Part shown: piece after piece, positions 1-8,950 of the stretch
Layout: every line of letters starts with the position of its first letter
Position numbering within the stretch: the first letter of the stretch is position 1
Assembly (NCBI GenBank): GCA_002296455.1
Contig: DBJG01000042.1
Span: forward strand, 1-9,659
DNA: 9,659 nucleotides
Source: Caryophanales bacterium UBA782
GTDB taxonomy: Bacteria; Bacillota_I; Bacilli_A; RFN20; CAG-826
Direction of reading: 5' to 3'
Translations under genes and position numbers: made by a program
The notes under the pieces: generated by a model
What the model saw: the letters and a program-made list of their open reading frames with translations, nothing else
Told to the model about the DNA's origin: nothing
Database searches by the model: none

Positions 1-606
1 ATCGCGATTGTCTATCGCCACTTTGATGGGCACCCTTATCTAACAAAAGACACAAGTGAGAGAGAACTCATTAAAGCCGGGCTTTTTATTAAAATGTTGC
101 ATTCTCTTCCTACTAATGGGTTAAAGCCTTTTGATGCAAAAAAGCGTTTTGATGTATATCGCTATTTTGCAAACGTCCCCTCCCCATTCGACCAAGAAAA
201 GAAACTAAGAGAACGTATTGAAACGAACATCTCCTCCGAAAAAATGGTTTTTTCGCACAATGACATCGTGCGCGGAAATCTCTTAGAAGAAAATGAACGC
301 GGAAAACTATCACTCATTGATTTCGAATATGCTGGTACCAATAACGAAATGTTTGATATTGCGAGTTTATTAAGCGAAAACAGCATTGAAAAATTAGAAC
401 AAAAGAAGGCGTTTTTACTTGGATATTTCGAAAACGTGACAGATTTGCATCTGAAAAAATGTAATGACTATATCCTTTACGAAGACTTGCTATGGTACTA
501 TTGGGCCATTGCGAAATATCGTGATTCTCGTGATGATTCTTTTCTTTCCATCGCCAAAGAAAAAAAGGAGGCAATTCGCCTCCATAGCGTTTTTTTCGAA
601 GACTAA
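1..606 (+). CDS. LicA/choline-kinase-like phosphotransferase, 5'-truncated by window edge
   Basis: The reading frame is open from base 1 to the TAA at 604-606, giving 201 visible residues, so the start lies outside the window; the first in-frame ATG (94) is internal. The visible part is the hinge and C-lobe of an aminoglycoside-phosphotransferase/choline-kinase fold. It carries the catalytic-loop motif SHNDIVRGNLL (HND at 256-264, with the catalytic Asp and the Asn of HNDxxxxN) and the metal-binding DFE in LIDFEYAG (Asp codon 319-321), followed by FDIASLL. The family transfers the ATP gamma-phosphate to a small hydroxyl substrate. The DFEYAGTNNEMFDIA stretch resembles choline/ethanolamine kinases and LicA, which acts in surface phosphocholine decoration. 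Substrate choice depends on parts not all visible, so choline is an inference. The N-lobe and any upstream partner genes are missing. The gene converges on ppa and its last 40 bases contain the ppa terminator hairpin. Confidence 0.8.
   Translation: MAIVYRHFDGHPYLTKDTSERELIKAGLFIKMLHSLPTNGLKPFDAKKRFDVYRYFANVPSPFDQEKKLRERIETNISSEKMVFSHNDIVRGNLLEENERGKLSLIDFEYAGTNNEMFDIASLLSENSIEKLEQKKAFLLGYFENVTDLHLKKCNDYILYEDLLWYYWAIAKYRDSRDDSFLSIAKEKKEAIRLHSVFFED
560..583 (-). terminator. Rho-independent terminator of ppa, inside the converging CDS
   Basis: Read on the minus strand, GGAGGC (583-578), a 5-nt loop GAATT and GCCTCC (572-567) form a perfect 6-bp GC-rich stem followed at once by seven T (566-560). 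It starts 19 nt beyond the ppa stop codon, the expected place for ppa termination. The stem is also present on the plus strand, but there its T-run (590-596) is separated by six bases (584-589), so plus-strand termination is doubtful. Confidence 0.8.
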
Positions 607-1142
607 TTCTTCACTCCATATTTTTCCTCATAACGTTTGATAGAGCGAGCAACGCACCGCTTTGCCGCTTCTGAATCAAGCATTTCTTTCACCACAGTTT
701 GCTTTCCGTGTTCTAGCTCTTTGTACACTGTGAAGAAGTGGCGGATTTCATCAGCGACATGAGAAGGCAATTCGGAGATTTCCTTAAATTCATTGTATAA
801 AGGATCATGTAAACAAACGGCAATGACCTTCTCATCAAGCGCCCCGCAGTCTTCCATTTCTAATAAACCAATCGGTTTCGCTAAGGTAAGAGCGAGAGGC
901 ACGATGGGCTCGCTACAAAGAACAAGAACATCCAACGGGTCGCCATCTTCGCTTAAAGTGTGCGGGATAAAACCGTAGTTTTGAGGATAGTGGGTGGAAG
1001 TATAAAGAATGCGGTCAAGAATAAGCGCCCCGGTTTCTTTATCAAGTTCGTATTTATTCTTGCTGCCTGCGCTAATTTCAATGCATGCCAAAAATTCTTC
1101 TGGCTTTACTCTTTTTCTATCGACTGTATGCCAAATATTCAT
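603..1142 (-). CDS. ppa: Inorganic pyrophosphatase, soluble family I
   Basis: This 179-residue protein has the usual length of bacterial family I pyrophosphatases, the cytoplasmic Mg2+-dependent enzymes that hydrolyse PPi to two phosphates and pull biosynthetic reactions forward. The family signature DGDPLDV is at residues 66-72. By alignment to the E. coli enzyme from memory, every active-site position is kept: E22, K30, E32, R44, Y56, D66, D68, D71, D98, D103, K105, Y140 and K141. The ATG at 1142 is preceded by an SD (GAGG, 6-nt spacer). The gene is divergent from the lipoprotein gene, with 76 bp between the starts, and converges on the phosphotransferase gene. The two stop codons, TAG (605-603) and TAA (604-606), overlap, so termination relies on the hairpin inside the neighbour. 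It is separate from the ATP synthase operon and there is no evidence of co-regulation with it. Confidence 0.96.
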   Translation of the reverse strand: MNIWHTVDRKRVKPEEFLACIEISAGSKNKYELDKETGALILDRILYTSTHYPQNYGFIPHTLSEDGDPLDVLVLCSEPIVPLALTLAKPIGLLEMEDCGALDEKVIAVCLHDPLYNEFKEISELPSHVADEIRHFFTVYKELEHGKQTVVKEMLDSEAAKRCVARSIKRYEEKYGVKN

Positions 1143-1171
1143 AATGTTCCTCTATTTCTACTCGTGGACAC

Positions 1172-1200
1172 ATTCTAGCATTCTTTGGTGACAAAGAAAA
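1172..1200 (-). promoter_or_regulatory. Candidate ppa promoter, extended -10
   Basis: On the minus strand an extended -10 element TGCTAGAAT (1180-1172; 5/6 match to TATAAT) has a weak -35, TTTTCT (1200-1195), at 17-bp spacing. A start near 1165 would give a leader of about 23 nt that includes the SD at 1152-1149. It overlaps the oppositely directed lipoprotein promoter, so the two may compete for polymerase (inference). Confidence 0.5.
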
Positions 1201-1212
1201 ATGCACTATAAT
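1185..1212 (+). promoter_or_regulatory. Candidate promoter of lipoprotein gene, perfect TATAAT
   Basis: A perfect -10 TATAAT sits at 1207-1212, with a partial -35 TTGGTG (1185-1190) at 16-bp spacing. Transcription normally begins about 6-8 nt after the -10 box, that is at about 1218-1220, which coincides with the ATG at 1219. The mRNA would therefore be leaderless or nearly so. The upstream in-frame ATG at 1201 lies before the -10 box and cannot be the start if this promoter is used. Confidence 0.55.
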
Positions 1213-1218
1213 GAGGGG

Positions 1219-2097
1219 ATGAAAAAAAGCTTGGCTGTATTATTCTTTCTATCTTGTCTTGCGCTTTTTTCTTGTAATAAAGGAGTTGACACCTCAAATG
1301 GCTCATCCGTTCCGCATTCGGACACCCATTCGCTCGTTGATCAAAATGGAGATTTTCTTTATCGCGATCCACGTTCTTTTGCCGACCTTCCTAACATCTA
1401 TCCATCTGGGCTTATCAAGAAGGCAGAAATGCACACCCCTACCATATTTGTCAACACGGTTTTTGATTGCTCGCACTGTCAAAAGTTGGAACCTATTTTT
1501 GCCGAAGCCATGAAAAAAACAGGATTCTATATTGAAACGCTGAACCGAAAAGAAAATCCCGAAGACCAATCCAGGGAGAATCACATCTATTTTCAAGCGC
1601 TCGGAGAAATGCAAAGCCATTATGGAAATGAGACTGGAATCGGTATTGATGGTAGCACGCCACGGCTATATTTAGCAAAGGAGCAAACGCTTACCTATTT
1701 CGAAGGAATCTATGACAACGCAAATAACGCGAATAAATTCACGAGCTATTTGTGCTCCATTTTCCAAAAAACAGAAATCTACCATTTCACATCGTTTGAT
1801 GCGTTTTGCAAAGGCTATGAAAACGATAAGCAATCCACTTTGACAATAATCATTGATGAAGCGAATGATGATGCTTTAGATTTCTATTGCAAGACCCTAT
1901 ATCCAATCGCGAAATCATCAAAGAAAAAACTCTTTTTTGTCGACGTTCGCCGCTTTAACGACAATGACAAAAAGGATTTGCAAACTTACTTTTCCTTAGA
2001 TTCAATACCCCCAACCTTGCTTTATCAAAACGAGTCAATTAATTATTTCACGGATCAAGAATCGGCAGTTTCTTTAATCAACCGCTACTACTCTTGA
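1219..2097 (+). CDS. Thioredoxin-fold lipoprotein with CSHC motif, probably two tandem domains
   Basis: This is a 292-residue protein. The first 18 residues, from MKKS to LFS, form a lipoprotein signal peptide with a lipobox-like LFSC, so lipid attachment at Cys19 on the outer face of the membrane is expected. A Ser/His/Asp-rich linker follows. A first thioredoxin-like domain (about 70-180) has strand TIFVNTVF leading into C84-S-H-C87 and a cis-Pro-like T147-P148. A second half (about 205-290) repeats the layout with strand LTIIID, a helix with no CxxC, strand KKLFFVDV and a cis-Pro-like I263-P264-P265-T; this looks like a degenerate thioredoxin fold. The role is probably extracytoplasmic thiol-disulfide exchange, but substrate and partner are unknown. 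The start at 1219 is chosen because it begins the signal peptide; GAGGGG abuts the ATG with no spacer, so it cannot serve as a normal SD. The stop is 4 nt from the converging ATP-grasp stop. I do not recognise a named family member. Confidence 0.8.
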   Translation: MKKSLAVLFFLSCLALFSCNKGVDTSNGSSVPHSDTHSLVDQNGDFLYRDPRSFADLPNIYPSGLIKKAEMHTPTIFVNTVFDCSHCQKLEPIFAEAMKKTGFYIETLNRKENPEDQSRENHIYFQALGEMQSHYGNETGIGIDGSTPRLYLAKEQTLTYFEGIYDNANNANKFTSYLCSIFQKTEIYHFTSFDAFCKGYENDKQSTLTIIIDEANDDALDFYCKTLYPIAKSSKKKLFFVDVRRFNDNDKKDLQTYFSLDSIPPTLLYQNESINYFTDQESAVSLINRYYS

Positions 2098-2101
2098 TCT
2101 T

Positions 2102-3322
2102 TTATTTCTTCGCACGGACAAAGGCGTCAAATTTCAATCCATCATCGAAATTTTTGAATTTCGCGTAATAGTATTCGTCCCCCATCGCTCTAGCAATATG
2201 CGCTGGGTAGCGGCCACCCATGCAGTAATTATTTGGGAAAGCGGTTTTAATTTCTTCTGGCGCATGAATGTATTGGAAAACATCTTTTCTAGAGCATGCA
2301 AACGCATAATATTTTTCTTTATTCATATCTTGCCGATTCTCATCATAAGCAATAACGTCAGCATAGATTTCATAACAAGAGACGCTATTGGCAAAATCGA
2401 TAAGGTCTGGCGTATACCCACCTGCAGGGCGCATATTGCATTCTAAAGCAACAAATTCCCCCTTGTTCGCAAAACCAGGTTTATCCTGAGTGAGAACAAA
2501 GAACTCAATGTGGAAGAATCGCTGGCGAATCCCAAACGCTTTGATGACGTTACGACCAACGCGTTCAAATTCTTTTCCATCCACATCCTTAAATGGCAAC
2601 GAGAAAGGGTTATTGAAATAGTATTCATCAAGATTATCCAAAACGATATCGGCATTATCGACCGTAAAATGATCGCTTGTGCAAAAAACAACGTTGCTAT
2701 GAGAGTCGCAGATGCCGTCAAAGCTGACGATTGTCCCTTTGATGAATTCTTCGACAATATATGTTTCCGGAAGTGGTTTCTCTAAGAATTTTCTAACTTC
2801 TTCTTCATTATGAAGCGGGAAAGAATTGCTTGCCCCAACCCCAACGTTTGGTTTTGCAAAAAGCGGATAATTGACCTTTGCGGCAAAAGCAATGACTTTA
2901 TCAATATCTTCTGGGCCACTTACAAGCTCATATCGCATTGTTTTTGCCCCACCCTTTTGAAAACACTCTTTCATCGCGCTTTTGGCTTTGATTTTATTCA
3001 TTTCTGCTGGCCAAAATGAAGTCGCAACGTTCATGGTTTCGCGAAGTCTCGCATCCATATTGAGCCACCACTCATTATCACTCTCAATAAAAGAAATCTT
3101 TCCGTATTTCTTTTCAAAATAGCGGCATGCTTTGAGCATTTCGTCGTAATTTCCCAAATCTTTGACGAAATAATATTCCGTTAATCCATTTTTCAAACGT
3201 TCATGGAGGTCATAATAAGGAGAATCACCAATGCCAAGCACGCGGATTCCATGCCCTTTTAGAGCTTCAACAAATTTGAAATAGCGAACTGGGAAATTAG
3301 GAGAGATAAAAATAAAATTCAT
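2102..3322 (-). CDS. ATP-grasp superfamily ligase, substrate unknown
   Basis: This 406-residue cytoplasmic protein has the layout of ATP-grasp carboxylate-amine/thiol ligases, which activate a carboxylate as acyl phosphate and join it to a nucleophile. An N-terminal Rossmann-like domain (MNFIFISPNFPV, about 1-110) comes first. The ATP-grasp core follows, with AKPNVGVGAS (Lys157 and the flexible glycine loop), YIVEEFIKG (188-196, adenine-hinge acidic residues) and Mg-binding Glu273 in FFHIEFF plus E294-C-N296 in ALECNMRPAGG. Such proteins are often annotated as carbamoyl-phosphate synthase-like, but this is far too short for CarB and lacks the duplicated halves. PurK, PurT, Ddl and amino-acid or peptide ligase relatives are possible; the sequence does not decide between them. 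It lies 53 nt after atpC on the same strand with no visible terminator between, so read-through from the atp operon is possible. The SD is weak (GGA, 10-nt spacer). Confidence 0.85.
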   Translation of the reverse strand: MNFIFISPNFPVRYFKFVEALKGHGIRVLGIGDSPYYDLHERLKNGLTEYYFVKDLGNYDEMLKACRYFEKKYGKISFIESDNEWWLNMDARLRETMNVATSFWPAEMNKIKAKSAMKECFQKGGAKTMRYELVSGPEDIDKVIAFAAKVNYPLFAKPNVGVGASNSFPLHNEEEVRKFLEKPLPETYIVEEFIKGTIVSFDGICDSHSNVVFCTSDHFTVDNADIVLDNLDEYYFNNPFSLPFKDVDGKEFERVGRNVIKAFGIRQRFFHIEFFVLTQDKPGFANKGEFVALECNMRPAGGYTPDLIDFANSVSCYEIYADVIAYDENRQDMNKEKYYAFACSRKDVFQYIHAPEEIKTAFPNNYCMGGRYPAHIARAMGDEYYYAKFKNFDDGLKFDAFVRAKK

Positions 3323-3350
3323 AAATCAATCATCCATTGCGTCAACAATA

Positions 3351-3375
3351 ATATTAGTGCGTGTGCACATGATTG

Positions 3376-3379
<4 letters not shown>
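3351..3379 (-). promoter_or_regulatory. Weak candidate promoter for ATP-grasp gene
   Basis: In the 53-nt gap after atpC, a minus-strand TAATAT (3356-3351) lies 17 bp from CTAGCA (3379-3374). Both match consensus poorly (4/6 and 3/6). The rest of the gap holds only a short palindrome, TGTGCACA (3362-3369), and no intrinsic terminator. The ATP-grasp gene may be read from this promoter or from the atp operon. Confidence 0.2.
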
Positions 3380-6053
<2,674 letters not shown>

Positions 6054-6057
<4 letters not shown>

Positions 6058-7565
6058 GAGGCGCTCCTCATGGATTTATAATCCGTAATAGCTTGGTTTA
6101 GTGTGGCAGTTAGTTCATCATCGAAAGCCTTCTTTTCAATGAGCTTATCGATAATTTCTTTGTGGGAATCGCTCACATAGGTGAACAAACCTTCAAGGAA
6201 AGAAGACACTTCGCTTAAAGGGAGGTCATCCAAGTAACGATTTTTAACCGCGAATAATTCGATGACTTCTTTTTCCATCGGAAGAGGTTTGAAGTTAACT
6301 TGCTTCAATGCTTCCATGACTACCGCGCCATGAGTAAGAATTTTCTTTGTTTCAACATCCAAATCGCTTCCGAATTGAGAGAAAGAAAGGTTCTCGTTAT
6401 AGTTCGCAAGTTCGATCTTTAAACCACTCGCAACTTGTTTCATGCACTTGAATTGGGCTGCACTGCCAACACGGGATACGGAAAAACCGCTATCGACCGC
6501 TGGTCTTTGCCCGCTTGTGAAAGCATCGCTCATCAAGAAAATCTGACCGTCCGTAATAGAAATGACGTTCGTTGGAATGTAGGCGCTAATATCGCCAGCC
6601 TGCGTTTCGATGATCGGAAGAGCGGTAATCGAGCCCCCTCCATATTCTTTGGATAATTTGCAAGCTCTTTCCAATAGACGACTATGCAGATAGAAAATAT
6701 CGCCAGGATAAGCTTCACGCCCCGGAGCGCGACGAAGCAGCAAAGAAAGCGTACGATAACTGACCGCATGTTTTGATAAATCATCAAAGACAATCAAAAC
6801 GTCTTTGCCTTGTTCCATCCATTCTTCCGCCATCGCCATGCCAGCGAAAGGAGCGATGTATTGTTGTGGCGCTGGTTCACTTGCAGAAGCGTTCACGACC
6901 GTAACATAGTTTAAGCAATCAAAAGCCTTTAATTTTGCAACAATGGAAGCAACGGAACTATTTTTTTGTCCGATGGCGACATAGACACAATTTACACCTT
7001 TCCCTTTTTGATTAATTATTGCATCGATCGCAATAGAAGTTTTGCCCGTTTGGCGGTCACCAATGATGAGCTCACGCTGACCTCTGCCAATTGGAATCAT
7101 GCTATCAATGCATTTGATTCCCGTCTCTAACGGAGTATTAACGCTTTGGCGTGTCATTACGCCAGGAGCGATACGCTCAATTGGGCGCGTTTTCTTCGTG
7201 GAAATTGGCCCTAAGCCATCAATTGGTAGGCCAAGAGGGGAAACGACACGTCCAAGAAGTTCATCGCCAACAGGAACTTCGGCCACACGATGTGTACGCT
7301 TTACCGTATCCCCTTCCTTAATAAGAATGTCTTCGCCTAATAAAACGGCACCGACATTATCAAGATTGAGGTTCATGACCATCCCAATCACGTCATGAGG
7401 GAAAAGAAGAAGCTCCCCTAGCATCGCACTTTTGAGCCCGAAAATAATGGCAATGCCATCACCAACGCTGATGACGGTTCCCACATCATCATTCTCGACC
7501 GCGCCTTCAAATGATTTGATTTGTTCTTTAATGAGCGCGCTGATTTCTTCGGTTGCGATTTTCAT
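6054..7565 (-). CDS. atpA: ATP synthase F1 alpha subunit
   Basis: This 503-residue protein is the non-catalytic nucleotide-binding subunit, alternating with beta in the F1 head. Visible are the N-terminal beta-barrel with [14 protein letters not shown] (31-44), P-loop GDRQTGKT (169-176), VYVAIGQK (194-201), [16 protein letters not shown] (256-271), [23 protein letters not shown] (278-300) and the arginine finger in [11 protein letters not shown] (Arg365; most homologues have SRVGG). The C-terminal helical domain contains FSQFGSDLD (395-403). Length is normal. The ATG at 7565 has AGGAGG (7580-7575) with a 9-nt spacer and overlaps the atpH stop by 4 nt; its own TGA overlaps the atpG start. Confidence 0.98.
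6055..6072 (-). promoter_or_regulatory. Hairpin sequestering the SD and AUG of atpG
   Basis: In the mRNA (minus strand) CATGAGG (6072-6066), loop AGCG (6065-6062) and CCTCATG (6061-6055) form a perfect 7-bp stem with a 4-nt loop. The SD GAGGAG (6069-6064) spans the 5' arm and loop, and the last three bases of the 3' arm are the atpG start codon. Ribosomes finishing atpA, whose stop overlaps the start, would melt it. The pairing is seen directly; the coupling role is inferred. Confidence 0.6.
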
Positions 7566-8122
7566 ACTCCGCTTCCTCCTTTTGCTACATTGAGTAATAT
7601 CTTTCTAAGACTTTCTACCTTTGTTTCGATTGAACCATCAAAGACTCTTCCACCGACAAATACCCGAACCCCGCCAAGCAAAGACGGCTCCACACGATTC
7701 GATAATTCAACTTGTTTGTTCAAACGTTTTGTAAGAATTTCCTCTAACGAATGGATTTCTTCTTTTTGTAACGCGGAAGCGCTATATACAATGCCCTCTT
7801 CTCTTCCTAACGCTTGATTGACGGTGGTGTGAAACGAAGCTTCGATTTCGCCAAATTTTGGGAAGAGACGGCGATCCGCAAGGAGTTTTAGAAAGGGCAC
7901 AAGATGCTTCAATCCCTTTTCGCCATAAATCTTTTCAATTAAGGAGAACTGGCTCTCTTTGGAAAGAGCATAGCTCGAAAGGAAAGAAAGCAATTCCGGA
8001 TTCTCCGCCAAATCGTCTTTGACATCCGCTAAAGCTTTTTGATATTTTTCGAGTTCTTTCGGTTTGTCTCCGATGAGCTCGAAAAGCGCTTTTCCATAAT
8101 TTGAGAAATGGGTGTTAGGCAT
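7562..8122 (-). CDS. atpH: ATP synthase F1 delta subunit
   Basis: This 186-residue protein has normal length for delta (OSCP-like), which ties the top of the F1 head to the b-subunit peripheral stalk. The N-terminal helical bundle begins [10 protein letters not shown] (8-17). The conserved C-terminal segment is [20 protein letters not shown] (148-167) followed by LRKIL. The frame stays open upstream to 8506, but that extension is Lys/Arg-rich shadow translation of atpF. The start at 8122 is preceded by GGGAG at a 5-nt spacer and gives the family N-terminus. The start overlaps the atpF stop by 8 nt, and the TGA overlaps the atpA start by 4 nt. Confidence 0.95.
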   Translation of the reverse strand: MPNTHFSNYGKALFELIGDKPKELEKYQKALADVKDDLAENPELLSFLSSYALSKESQFSLIEKIYGEKGLKHLVPFLKLLADRRLFPKFGEIEASFHTTVNQALGREEGIVYSASALQKEEIHSLEEILTKRLNKQVELSNRVEPSLLGGVRVFVGGRVFDGSIETKVESLRKILLNVAKGGSGV

Positions 8123-8687
8123 CGTCTCTCCCTTTATCCACGTCTTGAACGAATTCTTGAACGAGACGGCGATTATCCTTTTCGTCAACGGACCGTCCGA
8201 GAACTTTCTTGGAAGCGTCCATCGCCACATTGACGATTTGTTCTTGAATGGCGACTTTGCTTCTTTCTTCAGCTTGCTTAATTGCGATATCTGCGTCAAC
8301 TTGACGACGAGCGGCTTCCGCTTTCGCCTCATCGACGATGATGCCCGCTTGCTTTGAGGCATCCGCTTTCGCTTTTTGAATAATATCGTTGGCTTCAATT
8401 TTCGCCTCAACGATGATTTTTTCGCTCTCTTTCGCTTTCCGCTCATTGATTTCTTTGGCGGTTTCGCTGTCACGAATGTTGCGCTCGACATATTCTTTTC
8501 GCGCATTCACGTATTTGCGAATCGGCTTATAAGCTAAAAAATAAACCGCCACAAAAAGAACGATAAGCGCCAAAAAATTGATGAGCCAGCTCCAGAAATT
8601 CGGAAAGAGTTTATTAATAAAATCCTCAGGAGTAAATGGAGCGCTCGTCTCGTCGAGAACGATAGCGATTTTCGATAAGCGCATCAT
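8115..8687 (-). CDS. atpF: ATP synthase Fo b subunit
   Basis: This protein of about 190 residues forms the peripheral stator stalk. It has a short N-terminal segment, one membrane helix (about residues 34-52, WLINFLALIVLFVAVYF), the membrane-exit motif YKPIRKYVNARKEYVERNI (53-71) and then a long charged, Ala/Lys/Glu-rich helix (75-165) typical of the b dimer, ending in a delta-binding tail. The start is uncertain. ATG at 8687 and ATG at 8684 are adjacent, and TTG at 8693 is in frame. The only SD-like sequence is GGG (8698-8696), with 8 nt to 8687, so I choose that start with moderate confidence. The weak site contrasts with the strong SD of atpE just upstream, matching the lower copy of b than c in the complex (inference). 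It follows atpE by 15 nt and overlaps atpH by 8 nt. Confidence 0.92.
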   Translation of the reverse strand: MMRLSKIAIVLDETSAPFTPEDFINKLFPNFWSWLINFLALIVLFVAVYFLAYKPIRKYVNARKEYVERNIRDSETAKEINERKAKESEKIIVEAKIEANDIIQKAKADASKQAGIIVDEAKAEAARRQVDADIAIKQAEERSKVAIQEQIVNVAMDASKKVLGRSVDEKDNRRLVQEFVQDVDKGRDDA

Positions 8688-8702
8688 GACCAATACCCAA
8701 AA

Positions 8703-8930
8703 TTAAAGAACAAAAATAATAAGAATTGCGATGAGCAAGCTATAAATCGCGGTAGATTCGTCAAGCGCGGTGCCGATAATCATCGTTTGCTGCAATTTGC
8801 CTTGCATTTCAGGATTGCGGCTCATTCCGTCAATCGCGTGAGAAATAATAAGACCTTCACCGATCGCGGATAAACATCCGAATCCTACAGCAATGGCGGC
8901 CCCAATAGCCTTTAATCCAACATCAGTCAT
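8703..8930 (-). CDS. atpE: ATP synthase Fo c subunit, two-carboxylate Na+-type motif
   Basis: This 75-residue, two-helix hairpin forms the rotor ring in the membrane. Helix 1 (about 5-35) is Gly/Ala-rich, the polar loop is R38-N39-P40 (usually RQP), and helix 2 is about 48-75. The ion-binding carboxylate is E58 in LDESTAIY. Aligned on the loop Arg to Ilyobacter tartaricus c (Q32, V63, E65, S66, T67, Y70), the ligands become E25, L56 (main chain), E58, S59, T60 and Y63. So the Na+ side-chain set is complete except that Gln32 is Glu. The same E32/E65 pairing is reported for the Na+-driven Fusobacterium nucleatum c-ring. H+-type rings usually lack the Ser-Thr-x-x-Tyr set, so Na+ coupling is likely but inferred. 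The SD is strong (AGGAGG, 7-nt spacer). It lies 20 nt after atpB. Confidence 0.97.
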   Translation of the reverse strand: MTDVGLKAIGAAIAVGFGCLSAIGEGLIISHAIDGMSRNPEMQGKLQQTMIIGTALDESTAIYSLLIAILIIFVL

Positions 8931-8937
8931 ATTTAAA

Positions 8938-8943
8938 CCTCCT
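8938..8943 (-). promoter_or_regulatory. Strong Shine-Dalgarno of atpE
   Basis: A consensus AGGAGG with a 7-nt A/T-rich spacer precedes the ATG at 8930. It is the best-placed ribosome site in the operon, in keeping with the need for many c subunits per enzyme. Confidence 0.85.
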
Positions 8944-8950
8944 ATGACTC

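Noticed and set aside
1201..1218. In-frame ATG at 1201 as start of the lipoprotein gene, and a tiny ATG-AGG-GGA-TGA reading frame at 1211-1222
   Set aside because: The 1201 ATG lies before the TATAAT box and spoils the signal peptide. The three-codon frame has no SD and is probably chance.
2146..2163. Perfect 7-bp inverted repeat CGAAATT-TTTG-AATTTCG near the end of the ATP-grasp gene
   Set aside because: It is AT-rich, within coding sequence, with no T-run on either strand; a weak stem probably due to the codons for Phe, Lys and Asn.
2186..2235. Short stem TGGGT/ACCCA downstream of the lipoprotein stop, considered as a terminator
   Set aside because: It has a 5-bp stem, 7-nt loop and no T-run, and lies inside the ATP-grasp coding sequence.
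3362..3369. 8-bp palindrome TGTGCACA between atpC and the ATP-grasp gene
   Set aside because: It is too short, without a second copy, to call an operator, and there is no T-run to call it a terminator.
8123..8506. Upstream extension of the atpH frame, Lys/Arg-rich
   Set aside because: It is out-of-frame translation of the atpF coiled-coil. The ATG at 8122, with GGGAG upstream, gives the standard delta N-terminus and length.
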